Below, one piece after another: positions 14,150 to 28,484 of a stretch of 44,000 nucleotides of DNA. Both the position numbers and the translations under genes were made by a program. The stretch is from Neocallimastix lanati (nom. inval.) (Eukaryota; Neocallimastigomycota; Neocallimastigomycetes; Neocallimastigales; Neocallimastigaceae), in assembly GCA_016946835.1 (NCBI GenBank), contig JACVTC010000043.1, positions 783,501-827,500 on the forward strand, given 5' to 3'. The notes beneath the pieces were generated by a model. It made no database searches. It was not told where the DNA came from and saw only the letters and a program-made list of their open reading frames with translations. Position 1 is the stretch's first letter; each line of letters begins with the position of its first letter.

Positions 14150-14900
14150 AATAATTAATAAACTATTATTAAACTAAATTTATATATATATATTATATAC
14201 ATGTATGAATTTTATTATAAACTTCCTTAGCTATTTTTGCTGATAAAACATTAACAGATACGCCTTTTATTTTATTGAATAAGCCTACTGCTTTATTAGA
14301 TAATTTCTTTTAACAGTTTCTATAGAGGATATATTAGCAAGTACTTTTTTCTTTTTATATATTGAATTAGTGTCAAAAGCTGATTTTATGCAATTTTTTC
14401 TGGTTTAATCGAGGAAAGGAAAACTTTTAATAGAATGAGCCTATTCCATTAACTATATCATTATTAAAAACTATTATAATGGTACTATTAATTGCGAATT
14501 GAATTTTACTTGATTGATCTTTAAGGATTAGAACAGTACTAAATAGGGTTGAATTAATGGCATTTAATGATTTTTGGGAAGTTTTATCTATAATGACAGG
14601 ACTAGTGGAACTAATTATCCAATTAGTCTTACTATAAGTGCCTTAAGTATTATCAACAATAAAAGTTTCCGTTTAATTATTGAGGGTATTAATCTTTTCA
14701 TTACTTGGCATTACCATGTTTACTAAGTTAATACATCATAATAATTCAGACTGGTTATTGATTAAATACTCCTAATATGATTTTTATTGGAACCTAGTAC
14801 TTGGGGAATAATAAAGAATATTACAAATAATAGTTGAATGGAATACTAAGATAAGTATTGCATGAAACCTTTAAAATTGAATACATATCAAGATAAAAAG
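14150..14900 (-). pseudogene. Decayed gene of unknown family
   Basis: Base composition is less AT-rich than the flanks, and on the minus strand long protein-like runs appear across changing frames. About 14660-14440 reads SSTSPVIIDKTSQKSLNAIN and LILKDQSSKIQFAINST; about 14350-14210 reads SSIETVKRNYL and AVGLFNKIKGVSVNVLSAKI. Stops and frameshifts separate them. Ser/Thr/Asn-rich, alternating hydrophobic text would suit an extracellular or structural protein, but no domain is recognised. It follows the ABCA pseudogene on the same strand and could be debris of its upstream half, though I see no ABC motif. Confidence 0.45.
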
Positions 14901-16849
14901 ATAAAAAGTAGGATTTTCATAAGAATAGGAATTAAACAAAATTATGAGGCTTAATTATTATTATAGATGCTCATTTGAAATAATTTTTTAAATATACATT
15001 TATTAATGAGATTCTATAATAGTTATTACAGTTGTAATAGCATAAATAATTAAAATTGATTTATTTATTTTTTTTTTTTTATTCTATTATTATAAAAAAT
15101 TTTAAATCAAAAGATTTCATTCTGTTCCTCATAATACTTATTCACTTTTTTAAGATGAAACTTATCATTCATAATGGACTGCTCCATTTTAATTCTTTGA
15201 AAGTATACTACATTAATTACACTACAATATTTGTTATTTATTATTATTATTATTGTTTTTTATTAATTAATTATATTAAATATAATTACAAAGGTTGGTT
15301 CATACAGCAGTTATATCACCTTAATAATATTATTAATAATTAAAATATTCAAATATTTAAGAAAAAAAATTCATTAAAAGTATATTCTTGAATTGTATAT
15401 TTTTTAGAATTTAAAGAAAATTGAATATTTTTAACTAAACTTATAAATTTTTGTTGTCTTTCAAAATATGAAATTAAAGAAGGATCTTGGATTTTTTTAT
15501 TACTTTATTTTTATTATTGTAATAACTTTTCTTTTTCATTCTAAATAAATTTTTTATTTCAAAACAATAAAATATTACAATATATTATAAAAAAAAAAAA
15601 AAGAAAGAAAGAAAGAAAGAATAAAAAAGAATAAAAAAAATGTTGAAAAATGTGGGATTATATAATAACGAGAAACAAAAAGTAAATATTTCAAAATTAT
15701 AACAATATATAAATGAAAGTAAATATATTAATATTATTATAATAAAATATATAGTTAATCCATGGTACTCCATAAAAAAATAATAAAGTATCATAAGAAA
15801 AAAATAAATAGCTAATAGATACATATTAACTTAAATATATATATATAAAATATATGAAAAAATTAAAAATTTTTGATATACATTTTGATTAATAAATTAT
15901 TTAATAAAACAAGAAAACATAATCAGAACTAATTCAATACTACATGATATTATGTAAAAAAAAAAAAAATTATATTATAACATCAGGAATAATATTATAA
16001 TAAAAAGGTAAAAATTAATTCATTTATATATTACAGGTTTATGAATAAAGTAAAATTAAATAAAACATAAAGCTATTCATAATACCATTTTAAGTTTTAA
16101 TTTAATATAATGTAATGAAAAATTAAAATAACTAATTGATTTATTAAAAAAAAAAAAATTGTCGTTAGAAATTTAATGATATATTAATTCAAAGAATCTT
16201 ACTTAAAATTAATATACAATGGATAAATAGAAGAATTTTACTTAAAATAAGAAGAAAAATGCTAAAAATATTATCATTTTATTAATCATATAGAAATATT
16301 ATAATAATTGTTAGTACAGTTAAAAATAAATATTAATATATATTTATAATAATATTTAAAATAGTTAGTTAATATATGATAAATCTTTAAATAAATTCAC
16401 TCTAAAAATATAATGAAAAAATAGTCACTTAACACTTTATATAAGCCGTTTATGAATGATATTATTATGATAAGGAAAAAATTAATTTAACTGTGTTGAT
16501 ATAAAATAATAATAATATAAAATTAATATACAAAAAAATAAATAAACAAATTCCAATATATTAAATTACTTTTTATATTTATATTTTATATATTTGCATA
16601 TTTTGAATTGTTATTTATATGATGATAGCACTTTGATAATAAAAAAAAGTACTTTGTATTATCCAAACCAATTATTATAATTTTTCAGATAAAAAAAAAT
16701 ATTTAAATTTCACAGTAACTGTCTTTTTAAGAAGTAGTACTTTATAATCAATTTTTGATTTATATTTAAAAATATAAATCACACAGTATTTATTATTATT
16801 ATTATTATTTTCTATTATAAGATTGTTTTTCGTCAAAACTAGTATTATC
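14901..16849. other. AT-rich intergenic region
   Basis: No supported gene. ORFs at 15056-15343 (plus) and 15585-15824 (minus) are hydrophobic low-complexity translations of AT-rich DNA without homology I can see. There is a short GAAA run at 15601-15620. Confidence 0.6.
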
Positions 16850-17183
16850 ATAATATTATTTTATTATTTTATTATTTATTATTTTATTATTTATTATTTA
16901 TTATTTATTATTTATTATTTATTATTTATTATTTATTATTTATTATTTATTATTTATTATTTATTATTTATTATTTATTATTTATTATTTATTATTTATT
17001 ATTTATTATTTATTATTTATTATTTATTATTTATTATTTATTATTTATTATTTATTATTTATTATTTATTATTTATTATTTATTATTTATTATTTATTAT
17101 TTATTATTTATTATTTATTATTTATTATTTATTATTTATTATTTATTATTTATTATTTATTATTTATTATTTATTATTTATTA
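16850..17183. repeat. ATTATTT heptanucleotide satellite
   Basis: About 44 uninterrupted copies of a 7-bp unit (core about 16877-17183) with a few longer ATTATTTT units at the left edge. Because 7 is not a multiple of 3, a frame cycles through YYLLFII and stays open, producing a spurious 122-residue ORF. The same unit ends the compound satellite near 10.4 kb. Confidence 0.96.
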
Positions 17184-18520
17184 GTTTTTAATTATTTATT
17201 ACTTTTTATCATTTTTTATTCTTTGTTATTAGAAACATTACTATTATTATCTTAATTTTGTTATTTAAAAAAAAAAATAAGAAAAAAAAATTTTTTATTA
17301 ATTTTAATAATTAAATATTTAATACAATTCTAATATATTTCAATATTATTAAAATATATTATAATAAAATACAACAAGATAACAAAATTCTATCTTTAAA
17401 TTAAAAAATTTTAATTAAAATAAAAATAGAAAACTATAGGTTACACAACCAAAGCCATTTTTTTTTAAAAAAAAAGAATTCGATAAAAAGAAAACTTTAA
17501 AATATAAATGAAATATCTAATAATGATAAAAAACATTAATGAACAATTAAAAATTAAATATACCATTCCTCAAGCAAACAAAATATCTCTATATAATAAT
17601 GAAATTAAAAATTCAATTTCAGCTGTAAATAATTATTACAAAGATTATTAAATTTGCATATAATAACAACAATTGTTTAAATCTTATTTGCTTTTTGCTA
17701 ATAAAAGATTAAATTTTGAATATTATAAAAAAATTTTTTTTTTTTATTTGTAACTACTTTAATATTATTTTCTTTAATTTACATTTAAATTATTATTTAA
17801 ATATATATAATTTTAATATAAAGCTAACCCAAAATAAACTGACTTTTTAATTATTAATATAAATCCTTATACATATTATTTTTAAATAAATAATTATATT
17901 GATATATTTAAAGATATATCACATTATCAATTATTGTTATATCAAAGAAAGATAATAAATATCGAAAATTTAAACATAAAATGCTTTTTTATGTGTTTTT
18001 TTTTATATCCTTTTAATATTTTATATTTAAAATAATAATAATAATTATAATTAATTAAGAAAACTTTCTTAACATATATATATTCTTGTTTTTAAAATTT
18101 ATCTATTATTTTTAAAAATATTTATTATTAAAAATATTCTTAATTAAGGAATTTTTTATAGATTTTTGGTAATAATTATTTTATCTTTATTTGATATAGA
18201 TGTATGTGGACATTCCAAAGGATAATTTTTCTTTAAAATTTACATAAATTTTATAAATAACCTGCAATTAATATTAGAATACTAATTTAACAGTAATGAT
18301 AATGCCATAAAATAAATATAGTAAAATACTATTCATTATAATTACATAATAACATTTATTATAACATTTGTTATAAATTCTAAATTATTATATTATAATA
18401 GATATAAAAAAAGATATACTTTGCCAAAATATAGCAAATTAGTTATAAGATTTTTTTTTAAAAAATATTAAATATTATAATAAAAAAAATTATTATTATA
18501 TAAAAGTCTTTCTAGTTTTT
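17184..18520. other. AT-rich intergenic region
   Basis: No ORF of note, RNA gene or ordered repeat. Short poly-A and poly-T runs only. Confidence 0.6.
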
Positions 18521-18530
18521 ATCTTGTTGG

Positions 18531-18931
18531 TTAGTACTAGGGACTAACATATATAAGGTTTCTGGATTGATACCACCTGAATTTATATGGGGCGATTTTC
18601 ATCCTCTCAGGGTGTTTATCCATATAAGTGAAGTTGGTGTTCACTCACCATCATAAGTATTCCAGTTGCTAGACTATAATTGCTAATACAGAGAGTACTT
18701 AATCTGTGAGAGGATTAGTGTAGTTGTTCCTCCCTCGATAATGGTTTAAGAAAAAATCATTGAAAAGAAATCCATCGTAATAAAGCGGCGTATAGAGAAT
18801 GTTTATCATATTAGCCTTGCTTAGAGAGAGATCCAAGTCGAAGCCGAAACAGGCAAAGAATTCAATGAAAGTATGATACGATTAAGGGAGAAACCGGAGG
18901 TCTTATTCTTCTATCCTCTTATTAACTCCAG
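18531..18931 (-). mobile_element. GC-rich island: candidate truncated LTR element with PBS-like site
   Basis: About 400 bases have roughly 40% G+C in DNA that is otherwise near 85% A+T, with no long ORF on either strand. On the minus strand a block bounded by TG (18930) and CA (18578), 353 bases, is followed after two bases by TGGTATCAATCCAGAAACC (18575-18557). Its first eight bases match the primer-binding sites of many copia elements that use initiator tRNA-Met. This suggests an LTR plus leader, cut off at about 18530. Several hairpins can be drawn on the plus strand: TTATATGG with CCATATAA, CATCCT with AGGGTG, AGTGAA with TTCACT, GTTAGT with ACTAAC. So a structured RNA gene or a SINE is the main alternative. 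A possible 11-bp direct repeat (TATTATATAAA) flanks the island. Confidence 0.4.
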
Positions 18932-18940
18932 TATAAAAAA

Positions 18941-19900
18941 AAAAGAAACTATTATATAAATAATATCATGATATTGTCAATTTATACAATAATTAATAAA
19001 AACAAAGATATATGTATAATTTTCATTATTATTTTCTTTAATATTTATATTTTTAATGATATTATATATTAAGATAATGATATTTTATAATAAATTTTTT
19101 ACAAATGATATAAATAAATATTTAATAAGACTTTTCATTAACATTTTCTAATTTTTATTATGAATTATTTTTTATTGGATTAGTAAAAGGACTTTAAAAA
19201 TAAAAAATTGTGGATTAATTTTTATTAGTTCATTATTTTAATGAAAATAAAAGGGATTTATACTTATTATTGATAAATATGATATAGTTGGATTAGCTTA
19301 ATTAAAATTTTAAATGTGAATTAAAGTTTTACCTTTTATAGTAAATATTTTAAAGTTATTTCAAATTTATTTTATAATAATTAAAGTTACAAACTTTAAT
19401 AATGCTATATTATTAAAAGATACATTTATATTATTTATTACAAATTTTATATATTAAAATATAATTTTAATATATATTAATTTTTTTAATAAAAACAAAT
19501 TAAGAAATATTTATCCTAAAAGTTTTATATGCTAGAAATTCTTAAATCTAATTTAAAAATATGGAGCTTTAAATAAACAAATTAATATAAATATATATTA
19601 ATATATGAATTATTAAATATTTAATTAATATATACCTTTTTTTTTTTTATAAAAAAAATTAATATTTTCTATTTAAAAAATTTAATATGAGAACATTTAA
19701 TAGAAAGAAATTAAAAATTATATCTTCTTTAATATTTCATTAATATGATAGTAATAATTATACATGTTAATAAGTATGTTAATAAGTACATTTTTTTCTA
19801 TCCAGCAGAGCAAATGATGTGTAATTAAATTGAAAAAACTCTATAATTACCTATATATATAATTAAAATATTTTATTTTAAAAAGTAATATGAAAAATAA
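18941..19900. other. AT-rich intergenic region
   Basis: Nothing recognisable. Short homopolymers only. Confidence 0.6.
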
Positions 19901-19905
19901 TAAAT

Positions 19906-20135
19906 AATGGGTGATGAATAATTGAGTGATAAATAATAAATAATAAATAATAAATAAATAATAAATAATAAATAAATGATAAATAAATGAATAATAAATA
20001 AATAAATAAATAATAAATAAATAATAAATAATAAATAAATAATAAATAAATAAATAAATAATAAATGAATAATAAATAAATAAATAATAAATGAATAATA
20101 AATAAATAAATAAATAATAAATAAATAATAAATAA

Positions 20136-20167
<32 letters not shown>

Positions 20168-20205
20168 AAATAAATAAATAATAAATAAATAATAAATAAA
20201 AATAT
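19906..20205. repeat. Irregular TAAA/TAA satellite
   Basis: Roughly 300 bases of AATAA and AATAAATAAATAA strings mix 3- and 4-base units, with occasional TGA variants (AATGAATAATAAAT) at the left half. It is less regular than the heptamer arrays elsewhere. Confidence 0.9.
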
Positions 20206-23200
20206 TAATAATATAAAATATTAATTAATAAAATTTATAATTATTTACTGCTTTCATTACACAAAATTACTATTTTTTATTACACACAAAATTTCATTTT
20301 AAATTATACAAAAAAAGTTTTAGTACCAATTAATATTATTAAAAATAAAATTATATATAATTATATATTTGATATATTATTATAATATGTTTAATTTATA
20401 CAATCAATTAAAGAATATATAAAATTTATATATTAATATAGTTTCAAACATAATCGTAATATATAAATAATGTAATAACTTATATAGTATTAAAAGGATT
20501 TTTTAGAATGTAACTTTATAATTATAATTAGAATTTAAGGATTTTAGATATTGAAGTTTAAATTATATATATTTAAATATTTAGTCATTATATAATCCTG
20601 AATTAAAAAGAAAATATTATTCTTTATTTGTATTTATGTAATATTTTATTAAAGATGTATTCTTTGTAGTTATAAAGTTCATTTAAAAATATAATTTATA
20701 AAAAATATATATATTATTTCAATATTCTAACAAATATAATTATTTAAAAATGAACTTTGCATATTATAATAATATTTATGATATTACATTATTAAAATAT
20801 AATATTTTAATTCATTTAATTATATTATGGCAATATATCTAATAGCATATATATTCTACTTTACTACTATTGGTTTTTTATAAATAATATATTTATATTA
20901 AAAGTAATTCCTTTCTAATATAAAAGAGTAAAATAAACCAATATATTTTTTGTAAAATGTTATATAGAATAATATAATTTCCTCTATTATAGTATATTCT
21001 TATATATAATAATGTATATTGTGACATAATACATAATTTTTAATTTTATAAATTTTATAATACATTGGAACACTGAAAAATTCTTTTTATTTATTAAAAA
21101 AAATAATGGATAATATACATTTATTTAATTTATTTAATATATGTACGTATATATTAAACTATGTTTTAAATAATTTCAATTGTACCCATACCTTACAAAT
21201 GTATATGTATATATATATCATAAATATATGATATACTTTATAAAGTATATTTTATAATTTAATTAATATTTAATTTATTTTATATATATTATTATTAATT
21301 CATTTATAATATATAAATCAATATAAATGATTATATCTAGTTTTATATTATAAATATTAAATAGAATTAATTTATTGTTAATCTTTACTATTTATCTATA
21401 TTATGTTAATAGATTATAATATACATAACAATAAAATATTTAATTTATTATAATTTATATTTCGATAATAACAAGATATGATGAAATAGGTTTTCATTCA
21501 AATTTATTCATATTTATTTTATATAATAAAACATAAATATGAATAATATTAATATATATTGAATATACTTCTTATTTTTATCAAATTTTGTATTATTACA
21601 TTATGTTATTATTTTTTTTTGTTGCTATTTAGTGGTAAATTAAATATATATTATTATTTATTGTTAATCCTTTGAGAAAAATGTTTCCTTTACAACCTTT
21701 TAATTTATATAAAATAAAATTATTTATAATACATGATGGATATACATAATTATAATAAATAATAAATAATAAATATTAAATATTATAATATATAATAAAT
21801 AATAAGTATTATATATTATATACAATATAATATAATATATAATAAATAAAAAATAATAAATAAAAAATAATTAAATAATAAATAACAAATGATAGAATGA
21901 ATGTCAAAATAAATAAATAAATATTAATAAAGTTTAATAAGATAAATAAAATAGATAAATAGTAGAATCATATAATAATTATAATTAGCATTATCATTAT
22001 TATATATAATAAATCTTAAATATTTAATAACTAATAGTATATTAATTGAATAATAAAATAACTTGGATTATTATATTTTTTATTGAAATAGAAGTATTAA
22101 TAATTATGTGAAAAATATAATAATTATAATTATTATTTCATCTTTTATTAAAATAAATAATAATTTTAAATATATTTTATTCCCTATTTTTTTTATGAAT
22201 ATAGAAAAAAAAAACCAATAATTATAAATTAATTAATTAAATTTAATATTTATATAAATAAAAAGCATTTCTCAAAAATTTTTATATAATTATCTTTTTT
22301 ATTTTTTATTTTATTTTATTTTTTATTTTATTTATACTATTTAAAAAGTGAAAAAGTAATTTTTTAAATAATTTTAAACATAAAACTATTATTAATAAAG
22401 ATTTATTTCATGAAGTTAAAGTTTTAAATATAGAATACAAATATTAATTGTGTTTTTATTTTTGAATCAACTTATAGAATTAAATAATAATTTTTTTTAG
22501 TATTTGTTTGACTAGAATTAATAAATTTTAATAAGTTTAAAATATATATATATTATTAAATATATTTAGTAATAAAAATTTAAAGAAATGAAGTTATGAT
22601 ATATTAATGACAGAAGACTAAATAATATTTTTCAAATAATAAAATATATAGAATATTACTAGAAGTAAATAAAATAAAAAATTAGAATATATTTTATTTT
22701 TTATAGAACTTTATTTTAAGTTTTATTTTATTTAAGTTTTTTTAAAAAAAATTCAAAAACGGCAAATATTAATCAAATTCTGAAATAAAAAAGAGAAGAA
22801 ATAAATATTTTAATCCTTCTTTTAAAAAAAAAAAAAATATTTTGATAAATACTAATTTCAGTATAAACAATAACTTCAAAATTTTTCGTTAGTAAGGTAA
22901 ATAAATTATTTTAATTAATATTAATAATATTTGTAAAACAATAATAGAAATAATAGAAATGTATTAAAACATTATGATCGAATATAATATAATATAATAT
23001 AATATAATATAATATAATATAATATATATATTTTTTTAATTTAAAAACTTGTATAAACAAATATATAAACATATTTTAATATATTTGTAAATTTTTTTTA
23101 TCATAGATTTTTCATTATTCTCAATTTTTATTATATATATAAAAAAATATATATATATTATTTGAAATAAATATTTAATTTTTGTTTTTTAAATAAAAAA

Positions 23201-23303
23201 ATAAAAAATTTATTTATTACTTTATTAAATTATTGGGTTGCTAAAATTAATTTTGCTCCCGAAATTATATATATAAATAAAAAATTATTTAAAACTATTA
23301 TAA
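20206..23303. other. AT-rich intergenic region upstream of the Sel1 gene
   Basis: About 3.1 kb without any supported gene. It contains a small AATAT pentanucleotide array (about 22983-23027) and AATAAAT runs around 21750-21880. Promoter elements of the Sel1-repeat gene should lie at the right end, but no motif is separable from the AT background. Confidence 0.6.
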
Positions 23304-25493
23304 ATGGTTCAATTTTCTATACTACGTAAAGTCAGTAAGATTTTTAATACAAACAATACCAATATTTCTACTTCAAAAAAAAATAAAAATTCTTCAAAGA
23401 AAAGTAAAAAATCAAAATCAACCAACATGCTTGAAATATTAGAAGAAACAAATAGTACTCAAAACCTTGTTTATATGGGAGAATGTTACCTTTTCGGTAA
23501 AAATGATATTGAAAAGGATGAAGAAAAGGCCGTAAAGTATTTCAAGACTGCTGCTAATAGAACTAGTGGTCAAGGTGTTACCCAAGCTAAAGCTATATTA
23601 GGTTTTTGCTATGAATTTGGTTTAGGTGTACCAGAAAATTTTAAATCTGCTGAAGAATTATATATTTGTGCTGCTAATGATGATAATGGATTAGCTCAAG
23701 CTCGTTTAGCCTTTTTACGACGTTATGGTAGACCAAGTGTTAAAATTGATCGTACAGAAGCTGAAAAATGGTTAAATAGAGTAAATCAACAAGGAGCACA
23801 AGCCATTCAATGGTTAATTGATGCTGCAACCATAGAACAACATCCAGCAGGTAAAAAATTATATATACATATAAATTTTATATTTATAAGTATTATATAT
23901 ATTTATAAATTAAATATATATTTAAGAATTTTAAATATATTTATGTATATTTATAAATTAAATTAATTTATAATTATTATATAATTGTAAAGAAAATAAT
24001 TGATAAGAAAAATAACAAGATACTTATTAAATTATTATTTTTATTATCATAATTTATAATAATTTATAATTTTATTTTATTATTTTTTAAAAAAAATTTT
24101 TGTTATTTAAGCAATTTATTGTTTAGGTGTTTGTTATCATGACGGTATAGGTGTTAAAAAAGATCCATCAAAAGCTGTTTTTTATTATAAAAGATCAGCT
24201 GAATTAGGTCAATCTAGAGGTGAAGGAATTTTAGGTTATTGTTATGGAGAAGGATTTGGTGTTGAAAAAAATGATGAAATTGCATTCTATTGGTATTATA
24301 AAGCTGCTCAAAAGAGTGAATCTGTTTCTATGTACAATATAGCACATTGCTATGAAGAGGGCATTGGAGTCAGTTGTAATATTGATCAAGCTGTTATATG
24401 GTATAGAAGATCTGCAGAATTAGGTAATTGTTATGCTCAAAATTCATTGGGTTATATGTATGAAGAAGGACTTGGTGTTGAAAAAAATGAAAAGATTGCT
24501 GTTTATTGGTATCAGTTATCTGCAGAACAAGGTTATCCATGGGCTATGTGTAATTTAGGTTTCTGTTTACAAAATGCTATAGGATGCGAAAAGGATGAAG
24601 TTAAAGGTGCTTACTGGTATAAAATGGCTGCTTTACAAGGTCATTCAAGAGCTCAACATAATCTTGGACATGCCTATCAATATGGTATTGGTGTTGAAAA
24701 AAACATAACATTAGCAGTTGAATGGTATAAAAAAAGTGCTATGGCAGGAAATGCTTTTGCATTACATTCTTTAGGTTATGCTTATCAGTATGGATTAGGT
24801 GTGGAAGTTGATGAAAGAAAAGCAGTTAGTTATTATAAAGAATCTGCTAATCTTGGTCATCCACCTGCTCAGCTTTCTCTTGGTTGTTGTTATCGTAATG
24901 GTGTTGGTGTAACTGCTGATGCTGCTACTGCCTTCCATTGGATTCATATGAGTGCTAGAGGTGGTAATGATTTAGCACAGAATACTCTTGGTCATTTGTA
25001 TGAAGAAGGTATAGGTTGTAAACGTGATATGAGTAAATCTCTCTATTGGTATGAAAAAAGCGCTCAACAAGGTAATATGTGGGCACAAACAAATCTTGGT
25101 ATGTTATATTCTGAAGGTACCGGTGTTAAAAGAAATCATGCAGAAGCAATTCGTTTATACAGGTTAGCAGCTAAACAAGGTCATGCTCGCGCTCAAACAA
25201 AATTAGGTCATTATTTATTCTATGGTAAAGGTTGTCCACAGAATAGAGAAGAAGCCTTCTTTTGGTATAAACAAGCTGCTGAAAATAATTCAATATCAGC
25301 AATGTATCATATGGGTTTATGCTATGAGTCAGGTTATGGTTGTGAAATGGATCAAGAAGAAGCTGCAAGGTGGTTTGAAAAAGCAGCTCTATATGGTGAT
25401 CAAAAGAGTTATGAACGTTTAATTCGTATAGTAGCTAATCCTGCTTTGGTTGATGATATATTTAAATATGGATATGTTGCTCCATGTGCTTAA
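23304..25493 (+). CDS. Sel1-repeat (TPR-like) protein, two exons
   Basis: Exon 1 is 23304-23850 and exon 2 is 24112-25493. The 261-base intron (GTAAAA...AAG) splits an Ala codon, and the join gives 642 residues. After a Ser/Lys/Asn-rich N-terminus (about residues 18-42), some 15 Sel1-like repeats of about 36 residues fill the protein. They show the family pattern ALGxxYxxGxGVxxDxxKAxxW, for example NSLGYMYEEGLGVEKNEKIA. Repeat 3 is degenerate (LAFLRRYGRPSVKIDRTEAE). Sel1 repeats form alpha-alpha superhelices that bind partners, as in fungal chitin-synthase activators and ERAD adaptors. The partner here cannot be told. No signal peptide or membrane segment is seen, so it is probably cytosolic. 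The start is the first ATG after an AT-rich leader. The codons are more GC-rich than the flanks, as expected of a real gene. Confidence 0.93.
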
Positions 25494-25864
25494 GAGAAAT
25501 ATTCTTTTTTGTAAAAAGTCTTTAAACATATATCATATCAATAAAATAGTCAAGGCAAATTATTATTATAGTTAATGATTATAATAATAAAAGTTATACT
25601 TCTAATAGAATGTATTATACAGATATCCTTATAAATAATTCTTTATCAATTAAATAATATATCATCAAAATATTTTCAAATATATATTTTCTTATACTTA
25701 TTTTTTTCTTCTAATACTTAATTTTTAAACATAAATATATTAATCTCTTTTTCTTATTTCCTAATCAAAATATAAATAGAATATTCATAAAAAAAAAAAA
25801 AAAGGAAAAACATACCGATTATTTTTTATTATTATTATTTTAATTGTTTTAGATGAGAGAAAAA

Positions 25865-25903
<39 letters not shown>

Positions 25904-25924
25904 AAAGGAACTACAAATATACAG

Positions 25925-25966
<42 letters not shown>

Positions 25967-26313
25967 AAAGTATCAAAATATAAAAGCTTAATTTTTCTTT
26001 TTCTATTTCCTTTTAATTTTTTTTTTTCTTTTTTTTTTTTAAAAAAAAAATTTAACATGAACTATCAAAATCAATTATATATATATGTATATATATGTAT
26101 ATATTTTACTTTTTCTAATATTTACATTTTTAATTACAAATTATTGAAATTAGTTCAAATAAATTTTTTTTTTTTTTTTTATTTTTTATTTTTTAGTAAA
26201 AAATATTTTTTAAGAAATTTAAATTTGATTTTCGAAATAATTTAAGAAATTTATAAAATAAAATTATTTTTATTTTTAAAAGAAATAAAAATAATAATAC
26301 CAAATTATAAAAC

Positions 26314-26358
<45 letters not shown>

Positions 26359-26788
26359 GATGATTTCAATAATTATTCATTTCATGTATTTTGATATATT
26401 TTCGTATTATCTTTTTATTAATAAGCTGAAAAGTTAAACAAAATATATTATAACATTTTAATAATAAATGTAATATTAAAAAAAAAAAAAAAAAAAAAAT
26501 TAAATTATATTATAACTGACATATATTTTAAATATTACATTGTCATTAATTAAAATCAAATTTTATATTACTGAAAAATGAAATAAAAATTAGTAAGAAA
26601 ATATTTAATTAATAATGAATATTTAGTAAAACTTTTTTAAAATACATATAGGGAGAAGGAAACATCAATAAGTTTGTTTACGCTCTTCTAATTTTATTTA
26701 TTATAATATTTCTAAATAGATGGTAATATTCATATGTTTAGTTTTTATTTATTAATTTTTTTATTTTTATATTTTATATTTTTATTTT

Positions 26789-26835
<47 letters not shown>

Positions 26836-27914
26836 GTTATAGAATAAAAATTAATTGATAAGGCTATAGTACATTAAACTATTTTTACTTTTTTCTCTTT
26901 ATATCTTTTTCTTATTCAACAGGTTAAAAAAAAATAATAATAATAAAAATAATACTAATAATAATAATAATAACTAAAATAATAGTTATATAATAATAAT
27001 AATTATTTTAAAAGGCAAAAAAAAAAAAAAAAAACTTTCATTCAATGAAATAAAGTTACAAAAAAAAACATTATATTACATTAAATTCATAGAAACAAAC
27101 AATTTTATCAGGTCTACTTTACAAGTCAATATTACTGATTTTCTTAACAATTATACTAACAACATAAATATTAAAATTAAATAAAATATAGTAAATTATC
27201 ATCATTTGACTAAACAATGAATAAGTAATAAAAATAAATAAATAAATAAATAAAATAAGAAAAAAAAAATAAGAAAAAAGACAAAAAATAAAATTTTTTA
27301 CCATTTAAAAACAATTCAAAAAAAAAAAAAAAAAAAATTATAATAATAATAATAATAATAATAAATTAGAAATTTTCAAACTTCTAAAATGTTTCATTCC
27401 TATCCAAAAAGAGAAGGGAAAAAATAATAATAATAATAGATTTATAAAATTTAAAAAATTAGATATAGAAATTCCTAATATCTGTTCTTAAAATATGTAT
27501 AGTTAATAATATATATACATTATAATTTTTTATTATTAATCAAGATAGTTAAGATAGGTATTATATCATAATTATTAATAATTTAAAAATTCATCATCAA
27601 AAATCTATTTTTTTTTTTTTTTTTTTTAAATAGTAAATTAAGCCTTTAAGGAACAGATTATATAATTAGTATCCTTAGGAAGAAAGAAGAAGAAGATTAA
27701 AAACAAAACATTGTAATCTTCATATAATTATTCTATTAAACAATTTACAAATATAATAAATTTAGACTATTTTTTTTTAATATATAATATATATATAAAA
27801 GAAAGGTATATTAGCATCTACTATAATGCTTTTATATCGTAATTACTAAATATATTGATAATATATATTTATTTATATAATATTTATTCTAAATAAGAAG
27901 TATTTTAAAATAAA

Positions 27915-27952
<38 letters not shown>

Positions 27953-28444
27953 ATAAAGAAAAACTTTCAATAGAATAAAATTTATATATATATATATATA
28001 AAAAGATAAATTCATAAATGTATAAACTTATAAATATAAATATAAATATAAGATTTTTTTAAACCAATATATATATATATATATATAATTATGTTAAAAT
28101 CTCTCTCTTTATATATATAAATATAATATTTTAATCATAATCATATAATACATATTAAATAATTAATTAATTCTTTTAAAATTTTAATGATATTCAAAAA
28201 TATTTTTACTAAAAAAAAAGTTTTATTTTTTGTTTCGAAAGAAAAATAAATTATATATATATAAAGATAAATGCAAAAATGTATAAACTTTTAAATATAA
28301 ATATAAAAATATAAATATAAGATTTTTTTTTAACCTATATTTATATATATAATATTATAATCATAATCATATAATATAAATTAAATTAAAAATTAATTCT
28401 AATAAAATTTTAATGAGATTCTAAAATTATTTTATTAAAAAAAA

Positions 28445-28484
<40 letters not shown>

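Noticed and set aside
16823-17191. 122-residue ORF with a repeating YYLLFII pattern
   Set aside because: A heptamer satellite read through three frames stays open by arithmetic; no gene signals.
18531-18931. tRNA, 5S rRNA, U1-U6, RNase P or SRP RNA
   Set aside because: I looked for hallmark motifs of these families on both strands and found none convincing, so no RNA family is named.
25171-25422. Small ORFs overlapping the Sel1 gene
   Set aside because: Shadows of exon 2 in other frames.
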